From: a virus
IMG/VR virus record: IMGVR_UViG_3300025889_000452
Span: 1-34,491 of that record
Length of the DNA stretch: 34,491 nucleotides
Reading direction: 5' to 3' (one strand)
In this document: piece by piece, positions 1-6,352 of the stretch
Position numbering within the stretch: position 1 is the first letter of the stretch
How the letters are laid out: the number at the start of each line of letters is the position of its first letter
The notes under the pieces: model-generated
Databases searched by the model: none
The model's input: the letters and a program-made list of their open reading frames with translations, nothing else
What the model was told of the DNA's origin: nothing
Position numbers and translations under genes: made by a program

Positions 1-131
1 TCCACTTTCAATCATTTTAACATAATCAGCACCCAAAGCATGAGAACCAATCTTGCTCTCATAATAAAGGCCATAATTATCTTCTTTTAAGACTTGAATC
101 TTTCCAAGTGGTTTACTTGGATCATGGTTAA
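1..131. repeat. Terminal overlap copy (left) of a circular genome
   Basis: These 131 bases recur at 34361..34491 with one mismatch (G at 127, A at 34487). The repeat lies inside the protease coding sequence, and the reading frame continues perfectly across the junction from position 1 to position 34360. The simplest reading is that a circular or circularly permuted genome was assembled with a short overlap. The mismatch is in the third base of codon 320 of the protease (AAC versus AAT, both Asn). Confidence 0.95.
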
Positions 132-1086
132 GTAGATGCTTAATTCTACCTTTACCTTCTGGCCCCCAATCTTGGATTGAACGCTTAAACGCACCTGGCA
201 TCATAATGTCACCGTCACTATCTACATTACCAAATGCACTAAAATAGCCAGTTACAATACCTTGCTTTGTATCAACATCCTTGACTTCAAGGTTAAATGA
301 TTTGTAATTATATATCATGCTTTTCTTATTGTCTATTTGCTCTAATTTACGAATTGCCCAATTAATGCCAGCATCACCTCCCCAAGCATCCCAAGCCTGG
401 CCGCCACAACCTTCAGAATATGGCACATCTTTGTATTGTTGATGTCTTTTAAAAGATGCCATGCGAGCGATGGTATCACGGCTCAGTTTTTCTTTGTTAG
501 CTAATTGCCTAGCACGAGTCCAGCCAACGTCAGTTAAGCAATCACTTCCATTCTCTTCTTTCCATTTTAAAACACGCTTTGCATTATTGCTAGCGGCTTC
601 TGGGTAATCGTTATACGTTTCTTCTTTAAATATCATTTGTTTTGCTTCACTAACTAAATGACCTTTTGCGTCTGTATTCTCTCTTATCGCTTTTATCTCA
701 TCTTCGTTGTTATCATAATGCTCACCAATGCCTAATCTTTTAATTGTCTCCCATTTAAGTTTACCATTGGTAAACTTTACTCGTGATCTTGATATGCCTA
801 TTTTATCTGCAACTGCATATACTGGCTCACTATCACTCTCTTGTCTGCGAGTTATAATATATACCTTTTTGCCTTCTTCAATTAATTTCATCGCTTTGTT
901 TTGCCAACGCTCTTGAGTAAGAGTATCATCAAAATCAAAGCTAATTTTATTCATGTCAGCCGCTTTGCTAACACTTTCTTGCGCTAAATACGCCACATAT
1001 GCACGCTCTGCACTTGCACGAGAAGTGTAAATACACTCACCATCCCCAATTCTATATTTGCCATTTGAACAAGCGTATATCGGCAT
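1..1086 (-). CDS. HAD-domain / prohead protease fusion, N-terminal 362 codons
   Basis: This ORF starts with ATG at 1086, one base after the stop of the upstream Mu-F-like gene, and runs off the window at base 1. It continues at 34360 and ends at 33983, giving 487 aa. Residues 1-40 are a small N-terminal module (MPIYACSNGKYRIGDG). Residues 46-140 form a HAD-like domain with motif I D51-F-D53-D-T55, a motif II Thr79 (IITR) and an acidic motif IV near D125-E130. Residues 160-250 are a helical module with W-D-A-W-G-G-D. Residues 258 onward are an S78 (HK97 gp4-like) prohead protease with a likely catalytic His321 (LLNHDPSKPLG). The protease should mature the capsid scaffold. The role of the HAD domain (phosphatase-like) is unknown. 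The fold calls are mine by motif; the fusion itself is directly visible as one uninterrupted frame. Confidence 0.9.
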   Translation of the reverse strand, partial: MPIYACSNGKYRIGDGECIYTSRASAERAYVAYLAQESVSKAADMNKISFDFDDTLTQERWQNKAMKLIEEGKKVYIITRRQESDSEPVYAVADKIGISRSRVKFTNGKLKWETIKRLGIGEHYDNNEDEIKAIRENTDAKGHLVSEAKQMIFKEETYNDYPEAASNNAKRVLKWKEENGSDCLTDVGWTRARQLANKEKLSRDTIARMASFKRHQQYKDVPYSEGCGGQAWDAWGGDAGINWAIRKLEQIDNKKSMIYNYKSFNLEVKDVDTKQGIVTGYFSAFGNVDSDGDIMMPGAFKRSIQDWGPEGKGRIKHLLNHDPSKPLGKIQVLKEDNYGLYYESKIGSHALGADYVKMIESG

Positions 1087-1087
1087 A

Positions 1088-1945
1088 TTATGGTATTATT
1101 CTTGCTTCGTGTAATTTTGGTTTTAGTAGTAAGTTGCCATTTTTATCCCTTCTTGGTATAAATGCAACCGTACATCTGCAATTAATAGTGAATCCTGGGG
1201 GCGCACTAATATCTCCTGGTTGCATTGCTGCAACTTGCTCACCATCTTTGCCAGTTTCATTAAATGTCTCGTCATATTTTACTATTACGCCATCAAGTTC
1301 AACATGGTCGAACTGATTGCGAGGAATACGTCTAGTCCTATTATCTCTTGCGCTTATCCATTGCTTATCTACATAAAAATCGTGAGAATCAGCCGCCATC
1401 ATGCTTGCCATATTGCTTGCCCTCATAACTTCCGTTCTCACAATACGTCTTGCTCTAAATGCAGCATAAGCCAATTGCTCATCGCTTTGTATAATTCTTA
1501 CTATCTCATCAACACTTAATCCTTCTTCAATGCCTTTTTTGACTATTGACAAAAGTTTTGTTTTTGTAGTGCTTGTTATATCACTCACCAAAGCAAAACC
1601 TTGAGTCATCAAGAAGTCCATCATTTGTTGTGTCCATTCACGATTGAATCCAAAAGTCATTCCTTTGCGATTTGCTTCGATCTTGATAGCACGATAAACA
1701 CTATTGCCAAATAATACTGCCGCTTCCTTATATAACGATTCAAAGACCTTTATTAATTCCTTACTCCACAAGTCGAGACCAAGTGATGATCTCGCTGCAC
1801 CTATCCCATCTCTTTTTAACCTATTACCAAAGTTATTAAATTGTTTGGTAATGGAATTTTTTATCTGATTATAGTATTTAGAGTCAAGTTGCCTCCGCAA
1901 CCTCTCCACCTTCCGATAGTATTCCCCTCTTTGCTTGGCGTTCAT
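1088..1945 (-). CDS. Mu F-like / SPP1 gp7-like minor head protein
   Basis: The product is 285 aa and starts with ATG 14 bases after the portal gene. The N-terminal half is helical. The C-terminal half carries the family hallmarks: R-A-R-R-I-V-R-T-E, then W-I-S-A-R-D-N-R-T-R-R-I-P with D-H-V-E-L-D-G, and a final P-P-G-F-T-I-N-C-R-C. Proteins of this type (phage Mu gpF, SPP1 gp7) sit inside the head next to the portal, and some are ejected with the DNA. The position between portal and prohead protease is typical. No extra toxin or enzyme domain is visible. Confidence 0.9.
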   Translation of the reverse strand: MNAKQRGEYYRKVERLRRQLDSKYYNQIKNSITKQFNNFGNRLKRDGIGAARSSLGLDLWSKELIKVFESLYKEAAVLFGNSVYRAIKIEANRKGMTFGFNREWTQQMMDFLMTQGFALVSDITSTTKTKLLSIVKKGIEEGLSVDEIVRIIQSDEQLAYAAFRARRIVRTEVMRASNMASMMAADSHDFYVDKQWISARDNRTRRIPRNQFDHVELDGVIVKYDETFNETGKDGEQVAAMQPGDISAPPGFTINCRCTVAFIPRRDKNGNLLLKPKLHEARIIP

Positions 1946-1959
1946 CTAAACACTTTTGT

Positions 1960-3471
1960 TTATATGCTATCCTCAATGATTGCATCATCCTCTGCTCTAC
2001 TACGCAATTGCGCTCGCTCTTCAGCTTGGGATATTTCATCATCACTTGTTGCGTTATCTCCTCGTCTGTTGTTTGCGATGTTATCCATTGCATCTCCCAT
2101 GCCATCTTCAATATTTGAATCTTGTGGTATAGATAAATCCATAATTGCTTGCTCAATAGGAATAAGTCCTTGATTGATATAAGCATAATCAAACGCACCG
2201 TTGCGCTCTTGATAGTTCATAGCTATTCTCTTCTCATCAAATGTCAACCAATTGGCATCACGAAGTGAACGAACCATTCTCTCCATATCTTGTTGCATCT
2301 CTGGGAGTGCCGTAATATCAAAGTCAATGAATACGTTCTCACCATATCTTGGTACAAGGAATTTATTTAGCTCGTCACGCAGTTGGCAACACTTAGGTAT
2401 GATCGTATTTGTTATCAAATCACGCATTGCATTTTGATAGTTGTTGTAAGATGATGTATCAACATCAAAAAGAACGGCCGGAAGTCCAAAAACCCTACAC
2501 CATTGGTGCATACTCATTCTTAAAGTGTTCACCAGCTCCATATCAACACTCGACAAGCCAAAATTCATATAATCCCAAGGAGTTTGCAACACTGCCACCC
2601 TTCCCTTGTTATCTACGCCATTTATGTACTCATTAACGGCTCTTTTGATGCTTTCTGCTTGCTCAACGCTAAAATTTGGCACAATATTACCCAATGGGCG
2701 AGGTGTTATAGCACCTTTTGCGCCTCCATTGCCAGTCATGGTTGCACTTGCATCTGCAGCATTATTTGACATACGAAGTGTCTTATATGCCGCACGAAGA
2801 GGAGATAAACCACGCAAATGAGTTCTTGTTGTTACGTTAAAGTCCGGATTCCACGTTTTCCACATCATCACATTGGCTTTTTCCAAATTAACGCCACCGC
2901 CGACCAATAACTTATATCCTAAAATATTATAAACGTCTTTTGGGTCTGGGTAAATGTCCAAATATTGAGTCGGTAAAATATTTAACTCACTAAACATTCC
3001 TCCCATTGTACCGTCATTGCCGTAAACATTTCCCTCACCACTCAAAAAATGATAACCGAATAAATTTTCAAAGAACTGATCTTGCGCTTGGTAAGAGTTT
3101 GGTCTCTCCAATAATCTAGCAAGTGGTGATCCCATCACAATATTCTCACTATATGCGTTCTTGCGCTCAATAATTGCACGCTCATAAGCACCTGGATTTG
3201 TGATGCCCTTAGATAGTTGCTTGTAACGCATAAGAGAAGTGCGAGCCTTCTCTCCTGGATTCATCTCATACACATACCAAGGAATTGAAGCCGCTTTGCG
3301 AGCAAGGAAACTCACGATAGAATATACATCTGCATTGCCCAAATATCCTTCGTTGATATATGAGATGCCGGTATAATTTTGTACCGCCGCACTATTAGTG
3401 CCAACCATTGCTACACTTGTAGTCGGATATGGATTGATACCTTTTTTCTTGAATATGTCAAATAAACCCAT
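1960..3471 (-). CDS. Portal protein (HK97-like)
   Basis: The product is 503 aa and starts with ATG 5 bases after terL ends. The N-terminus (MGLFDIFKKK) and the central F-G-L-S-S-V-D-M-E-L region followed by a conserved W-C-R-V-F-G-L-P-A-V-L-F-D match the HK97-type portal family. The portal forms the dodecameric ring at one capsid vertex, through which terminase pumps DNA and to which the connector attaches. The last 60 residues are acidic and low in complexity (D, E, N, R, S), and are probably a flexible tail. The order terL, portal, Mu-F-like, protease, capsid supports the call. Confidence 0.93.
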   Translation of the reverse strand: MGLFDIFKKKGINPYPTTSVAMVGTNSAAVQNYTGISYINEGYLGNADVYSIVSFLARKAASIPWYVYEMNPGEKARTSLMRYKQLSKGITNPGAYERAIIERKNAYSENIVMGSPLARLLERPNSYQAQDQFFENLFGYHFLSGEGNVYGNDGTMGGMFSELNILPTQYLDIYPDPKDVYNILGYKLLVGGGVNLEKANVMMWKTWNPDFNVTTRTHLRGLSPLRAAYKTLRMSNNAADASATMTGNGGAKGAITPRPLGNIVPNFSVEQAESIKRAVNEYINGVDNKGRVAVLQTPWDYMNFGLSSVDMELVNTLRMSMHQWCRVFGLPAVLFDVDTSSYNNYQNAMRDLITNTIIPKCCQLRDELNKFLVPRYGENVFIDFDITALPEMQQDMERMVRSLRDANWLTFDEKRIAMNYQERNGAFDYAYINQGLIPIEQAIMDLSIPQDSNIEDGMGDAMDNIANNRRGDNATSDDEISQAEERAQLRSRAEDDAIIEDSI

Positions 3472-3476
3472 TGTTA

Positions 3477-4619
3477 TTATATTGCTCCCCAGGTTACACT
3501 AGGAATTGTTAATTTAGAAAATATTGCATATCTCATCGCATCTAAAGCGTGGTCATTAAATTTTACCGGTTGATCAAGTTTGTTGCCATTGCGATCCGTT
3601 TTCCAACGGTAATTTTTTATCTCTTTAAGTAAGTTGATTGAATCTTGATGTATGAACAAAGGAGTTGCCTTTACGGTACGAATACCTTCGGTCACATCCT
3701 TATTGGCCGGCTTTGCATTTAGTCCTTGGCGTACCAATTCTTCAATTGTTTTTGGCTCTGCGGCATCGCAGTAAATCTCATCATACCTATCTAGTCCCAA
3801 AGCTACAATTTTTTCTACTAAATCATTTGTAGTAAGTCTTGTGTCATAAATAAGCTCCTTAACATACACCCCACCTTCGTGAAATACGCATTTAATAAGT
3901 GAACTTGGTACATTGAATCCAAAGTCACAACCATAGACCGTTTCACCAGTTGGCATTTGATCAGTAGTGCGAAAATGAGTATAAATCAAGTCTTGCGAGA
4001 GTCCTCGTTCACCAAGACCGTAGATTTGCCAATAGTTTGGATCAGCATCCTTTAAGCGTTCCAATTCGTCAACCAATTCCTTTGCTAAAAATGGATTGTC
4101 TCTAAAAGTTGTGATGTAAAAGTCGGAATCATCTCTCGGAATTACATCATCGTAAATCCAAGATGAAAGATCAGATGGGTTGTAGTCAATAACGATCTTG
4201 GATTCAGTTCTCATTATAAGTTGCATCCATGCTTCATAACTTAATTCGTTGGCTTCATTGCAGAAAAGATAAGTTCTTGCACGTCCTCTGATTTTTTGAG
4301 GTTGATCAGCACTTACAAACTCAATAACATTGCCATTGAGTTGATAAATTTGCTCCGTTTTATTATGATTGTCCTCTGAGTATATGTTTAGCTTACTTAA
4401 AATATCTATAAAGTCCCTAAGAACCGAACCTTTGATGGATGGAAGCGATTGTCTTACGATTGTAAGTGTTTTGCCATTCTCTTGCAATAGCTTTATGATA
4501 AACCAAATAAGAATATTATAGGTTTTACCAGAGCGGCTACCACCTTGCATTACGGTAATGCGCTTTTTTGAGTCTTGCAATATTTCAAAGACCTTATTTG
4601 TTTGTAGTTTAGCGTTCAT
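3477..4619 (-). CDS. terL: Terminase large subunit
   Basis: The product is 380 aa with an ATG start. The ATPase has Walker A at residues 26-33 (GGSRSGKT) and a Walker B-like strand Y-L-F-C-N-E-A-N around 117-124 with the acidic Glu122. The nuclease domain shows Asp232 (G-C-D-F-G-F-N), Asp285 (Y-C-D-A-A-E) and D356/D360 (N-D-H-A-L-D-A-M-R-Y). It should cut concatemers and power DNA packaging at the portal. The length is slightly short for the family but all key motifs are present. A 189-base gap separates it from terS, so it may have its own promoter or a packaging site upstream. Confidence 0.96.
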   Translation of the reverse strand: MNAKLQTNKVFEILQDSKKRITVMQGGSRSGKTYNILIWFIIKLLQENGKTLTIVRQSLPSIKGSVLRDFIDILSKLNIYSEDNHNKTEQIYQLNGNVIEFVSADQPQKIRGRARTYLFCNEANELSYEAWMQLIMRTESKIVIDYNPSDLSSWIYDDVIPRDDSDFYITTFRDNPFLAKELVDELERLKDADPNYWQIYGLGERGLSQDLIYTHFRTTDQMPTGETVYGCDFGFNVPSSLIKCVFHEGGVYVKELIYDTRLTTNDLVEKIVALGLDRYDEIYCDAAEPKTIEELVRQGLNAKPANKDVTEGIRTVKATPLFIHQDSINLLKEIKNYRWKTDRNGNKLDQPVKFNDHALDAMRYAIFSKLTIPSVTWGAI

Positions 4620-4808
4620 ATAGTATCAAGTTTGTAGTAACAAAGGTTTTATAGGTATCAGAAATTTGGGGATACCCCACCGGATGCAAAAAGTAATTTC
4701 TTTAAGTACCCCCCATTAATTCTGTGCCATTTAGTCATACAATTTCGTTGCTACAATTATTTGGTCGTATAACTAGTATTATGTTAAATAGAAACTTGCG
4801 CCAACTCG
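4620..4808. other. Gap between terS and terL; possible cis packaging or promoter site
   Basis: No gene is supported here. Two G-rich marks stand out on the minus strand in an otherwise A+T-rich gap. One is a run of six G followed by TACTTAAA (plus-strand C run 4709-4714). The other is a short perfect palindrome TGGGGTATCCCCA near 4667-4679. The same run GGGGGGTA recurs in the gap before the DnaA-like gene (6161-6166). A pac/cos recognition site or a promoter element is possible; nothing in the sequence decides between them. Confidence 0.35.
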
Positions 4809-5138
4809 TCAGTTTGTCGCAGCCTCAAGTATCTCAACGTTTGGCTTCACTACCTCAACTTGTACCTGGTTTAAGTTACCCTCAATCTTGTTCTCAATCT
4901 TTTGGGTTGGCATACCTACAAAGTAGTTGAAGTATATCTGCAACGCCTTCTCATTGCCGTCTCCCAGCTTCTTCTCTAACACTCTGAATGCCAAGTCACT
5001 CATTGGCCATAGCTTCTCCATGAGTTGTTCTTCGGTCATGCGTCTTGGCCGGCCAGCACCTTTGCGTGCGCCACCCTTCTCCTTCTTCGCTGCTCTATTC
5101 TCAATTAGTGCAGTCAGTTGATTTTCAGTAATTGGCAT
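4809..5138 (-). CDS. terS: Terminase small subunit
   Basis: The product is 109 aa with an ATG start. A basic, glycine-rich N-terminal segment (G-G-A-R-K-G-A-G-R-P-R-R) is followed by a helical region with L-W-P-M-S-D-L-A-F-R-V-L. This is the pattern of small terminase subunits from Bacteroidota phages and of helix-turn-helix packaging proteins. It should recognise the packaging site and load TerL. Its position directly before terL supports this. The C-terminus (E-A-A-T-N) is unstructured in appearance. Confidence 0.82.
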   Translation of the reverse strand: MPITENQLTALIENRAAKKEKGGARKGAGRPRRMTEEQLMEKLWPMSDLAFRVLEKKLGDGNEKALQIYFNYFVGMPTQKIENKIEGNLNQVQVEVVKPNVEILEAATN

Positions 5139-5170
5139 AATTGATTATTGAATTTGGCTTATGGTTTTTT

Positions 5171-5386
5171 TTATTCCGCAACCTTTTCTTTGTCAACCAT
5201 TTGTACTGGTTCAAGGTTGTGTGTATGTCCTTTATCATCCTTTATTTGCCTCTCGTATAAACGCAACGTTGCCCATCCATCTTGACCTTGTAAATCAGAT
5301 AAATAGGCAACAAAATCGGCAACAAAGAAATTGAAATAAAGACTTCCGTCTTTTCCTTTTTTGATATAGAATCCTTTCCTTTTCAA
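5171..5386 (-). CDS. Hypothetical 71-aa protein with a TTG start
   Basis: The product is a small soluble protein with no recognised domain. It has alternating aromatic residues (Y-F-N-F-F-V-A-D-F-V-A-Y) and a later G-W-A-T-L-R-L-Y-E-R segment that looks like beta strands. It ends with a charged tail. The start is unusual: no in-frame ATG exists between the upstream stop and residue 59, and the best start is TTG at 5384-5386. An N-terminal extension from another non-ATG codon cannot be excluded. The gene sits just before terS, 32 bases apart, and transcribes away from the plus-strand mini-gene at 5513, so the two share a divergent control region. Confidence 0.6.
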   Translation of the reverse strand: MKRKGFYIKKGKDGSLYFNFFVADFVAYLSDLQGQDGWATLRLYERQIKDDKGHTHNLEPVQMVDKEKVAE

Positions 5387-5461
5387 ACTATTTACAAAAT
5401 AACTATACCTAATTACACTTATTGACGCATATTAACACAATGTCAAAAAAAAATAAATAAA
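5387..5461. promoter_or_regulatory. Divergent control region with inverted repeat
   Basis: This A+T-rich gap lies between the 71-aa gene (leftward) and the plus-strand mini-gene (rightward). It holds an inverted repeat TTGAC (5422-5426) / GTCAA (5442-5446), with arms 15 bases apart, followed by a run of A. On the minus strand a near-match to the -7 box (TTATTTTG at 5402-5395, consensus TAnnTTTG) precedes the 71-aa gene. An operator controlling both directions is an inference. Confidence 0.35.
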
Positions 5462-5491
5462 TTTGTTTATATCAAAATTGTTACTATCTTG
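5462..5491 (+). promoter_or_regulatory. Bacteroidota-type promoter for the plus-strand mini-gene
   Basis: TTTG lies at 5462-5465, then exactly 19 bases, then TATCTTG at 5485-5491, close to the -7 consensus TAnnTTTG. The -33/-7 spacing equals that described for Bacteroidota primary sigma-factor promoters. The ATG of the 34-aa ORF follows 21 bases after the box. The -7 box is imperfect, so activity is inferred. Confidence 0.5.
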
Positions 5492-5512
5492 CACTCAAAT
5501 AAACCAACAATT

Positions 5513-5617
5513 ATGAAAAAGTCAATTCTATCAGACAGAAACTTCATCAATCTTCTCATCGCTCTCACCATTGCATCCATCCTAATCGGATTACTCCAAG
5601 ATGCACAATCGCTTTAA
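5513..5617 (+). CDS. 34-aa predicted membrane peptide, the only plus-strand gene
   Basis: ATG at 5513-5515 opens a 34-codon ORF ending in TAA at 5615-5617. The start reads M-K-K-S-I-L-S-D-R-N, followed by a hydrophobic stretch F-I-N-L-L-I-A-L-T-I-A-S-I-L-I-G-L-L and a short polar end. This is one transmembrane helix with a basic N-terminus. A well-spaced promoter lies upstream and a strong hairpin terminator lies downstream (5653-5678), so it forms a self-contained unit opposite to every other gene of the phage. The size and layout resemble small membrane toxins, superinfection-exclusion peptides or holin regulators; the function is unknown. A non-coding RNA with a fortuitous ORF is the main alternative. 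Confidence 0.55.
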   Translation: MKKSILSDRNFINLLIALTIASILIGLLQDAQSL

Positions 5618-5652
5618 ACCGCATTTAGAAGCTCAAATTTCGCCTCAAATAT

Positions 5653-5685
5653 AAAAGTAGTACTTTGGTACTACTTTTTGTTTTT
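5653..5685 (+). terminator. Rho-independent terminator, possibly bidirectional
   Basis: A perfect 11-bp stem AAAAGTAGTAC / GTACTACTTTT with loop TTTG spans 5653-5678, followed on the plus strand by T-G-TTTTT. It closes the plus-strand mini-gene. The A-rich left arm could also let it act on the minus-strand transcript coming from the DnaA-like gene, which ends at 5707. Confidence 0.75.
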
Positions 5686-5706
5686 ATCGCCTTAAATCGC
5701 CTTATT

Positions 5707-6102
5707 TTAAATATTATCGCTAATTACCCTACAACCATATACGTTTACCAAATCATTACTCAATTTTCCTATCTCAATATCATTTGGTACAAATACGGTC
5801 AATCGCTTATTGCTTTCACAATTTGCCAAAGCCTTTTTAATTGCTTCAACGGATTCAATCGTTTTCTCATCTCCAATATGAAGTAAATCATAAATCACTC
5901 CAACCGAGTATATAATCACAGAATGGTCACATGGATAAAACTTTTGAATATCACGTAACGTTACCCCCAAATATTGCCTACCAAAAAAGTAAAACAATTG
6001 CCTGGTAAAAACCAATTCCCTAAACCGATCTTTTTTCATTACTCTTTCATACTCTTGACCCGTAACCGTACAACAAATTTTCATCAGCTCTTGCAAGTTC
6101 AT
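5707..6102 (-). CDS. DnaA domain IV-like DNA-binding protein
   Basis: The product is 131 aa with an ATG start. Residues 25-75 match the DNA-binding C-terminal domain of DnaA: R-F-R-E-L-V-F-T-R-Q-L-F-Y-F-F, then G-V-T-L-R-D-I, then the signature-like C-D-H-S-V-I-I-Y-S-V (D59-H60-S61). No ATPase domain is present, so this is a stand-alone domain IV protein of the kind seen in Bacteroidota phages. It probably binds specific sites at the phage origin or hijacks host initiator functions. An iteron-like cluster lies immediately upstream (6213-6295) and the primase-helicase gene lies beyond it. The C-terminal 50 residues are unassigned. Confidence 0.78.
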   Translation of the reverse strand: MNLQELMKICCTVTGQEYERVMKKDRFRELVFTRQLFYFFGRQYLGVTLRDIQKFYPCDHSVIIYSVGVIYDLLHIGDEKTIESVEAIKKALANCESNKRLTVFVPNDIEIGKLSNDLVNVYGCRVISDNI

Positions 6103-6352
6103 AGTAAACCATTTTAAGTGTTATAATCCATTTTTCAATATTCTCTCTTTTTATATACTACCCCCCGCGAAAAATTAAAAAAAAAAAGGGATCAATATAA
6201 AAATAAGAGAAAATCGTGCACATCGCGCACATCTTTGATTATCAATGTTTTAATCGTGCAACAATCGCGCAACAATCGTGCAACATCGCGCAACAAATCG
6301 CCATTTTCTCTATTTTTGGTACTACATTTTTTATACACACATACAATTTTAA
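6103..6352. other. Candidate replication origin region
   Basis: This 250-base gap between the primase-helicase and DnaA-like genes holds no supported gene. It contains short tandem repeats (6213-6295, separate entry), a flanking poly-A stretch (about 6171-6187), a run of six C (6161-6166), and further A+T-rich sequence on both sides. Repeats beside an A+T-rich tract next to a DnaA-like gene are the standard look of a replication origin. This is an inference from layout. Confidence 0.5.
6213..6295. repeat. Iteron-like cluster, unit ATCGYGCAACA
   Basis: Six short repeats are visible: ATCGTGCAC at 6213 and ATCGCGCAC at 6222, then ATCGTGCAACA at 6253, ATCGCGCAACA at 6264, ATCGTGCAAC at 6275 and ATCGCGCAACA at 6285. 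The last four start 11, 11 and 10 bases apart, about one helical turn, and alternate strictly between TCGTG and TCGCG. The cluster is not coding. Binding by the adjacent DnaA-like protein is inferred. Confidence 0.8.

Noticed and set aside
1-131. True physical direct terminal repeats
   Set aside because: The repeat is inside a head gene, is not flanked by non-coding DNA, carries a mismatch, and the reading frame continues across the join; an assembly overlap of a circular map fits better.
1884-2198. Frame overlapping the end of the portal and the start of the Mu-F-like gene
   Set aside because: It lies across two clearly real genes and has no recognisable features; treated as a shadow.
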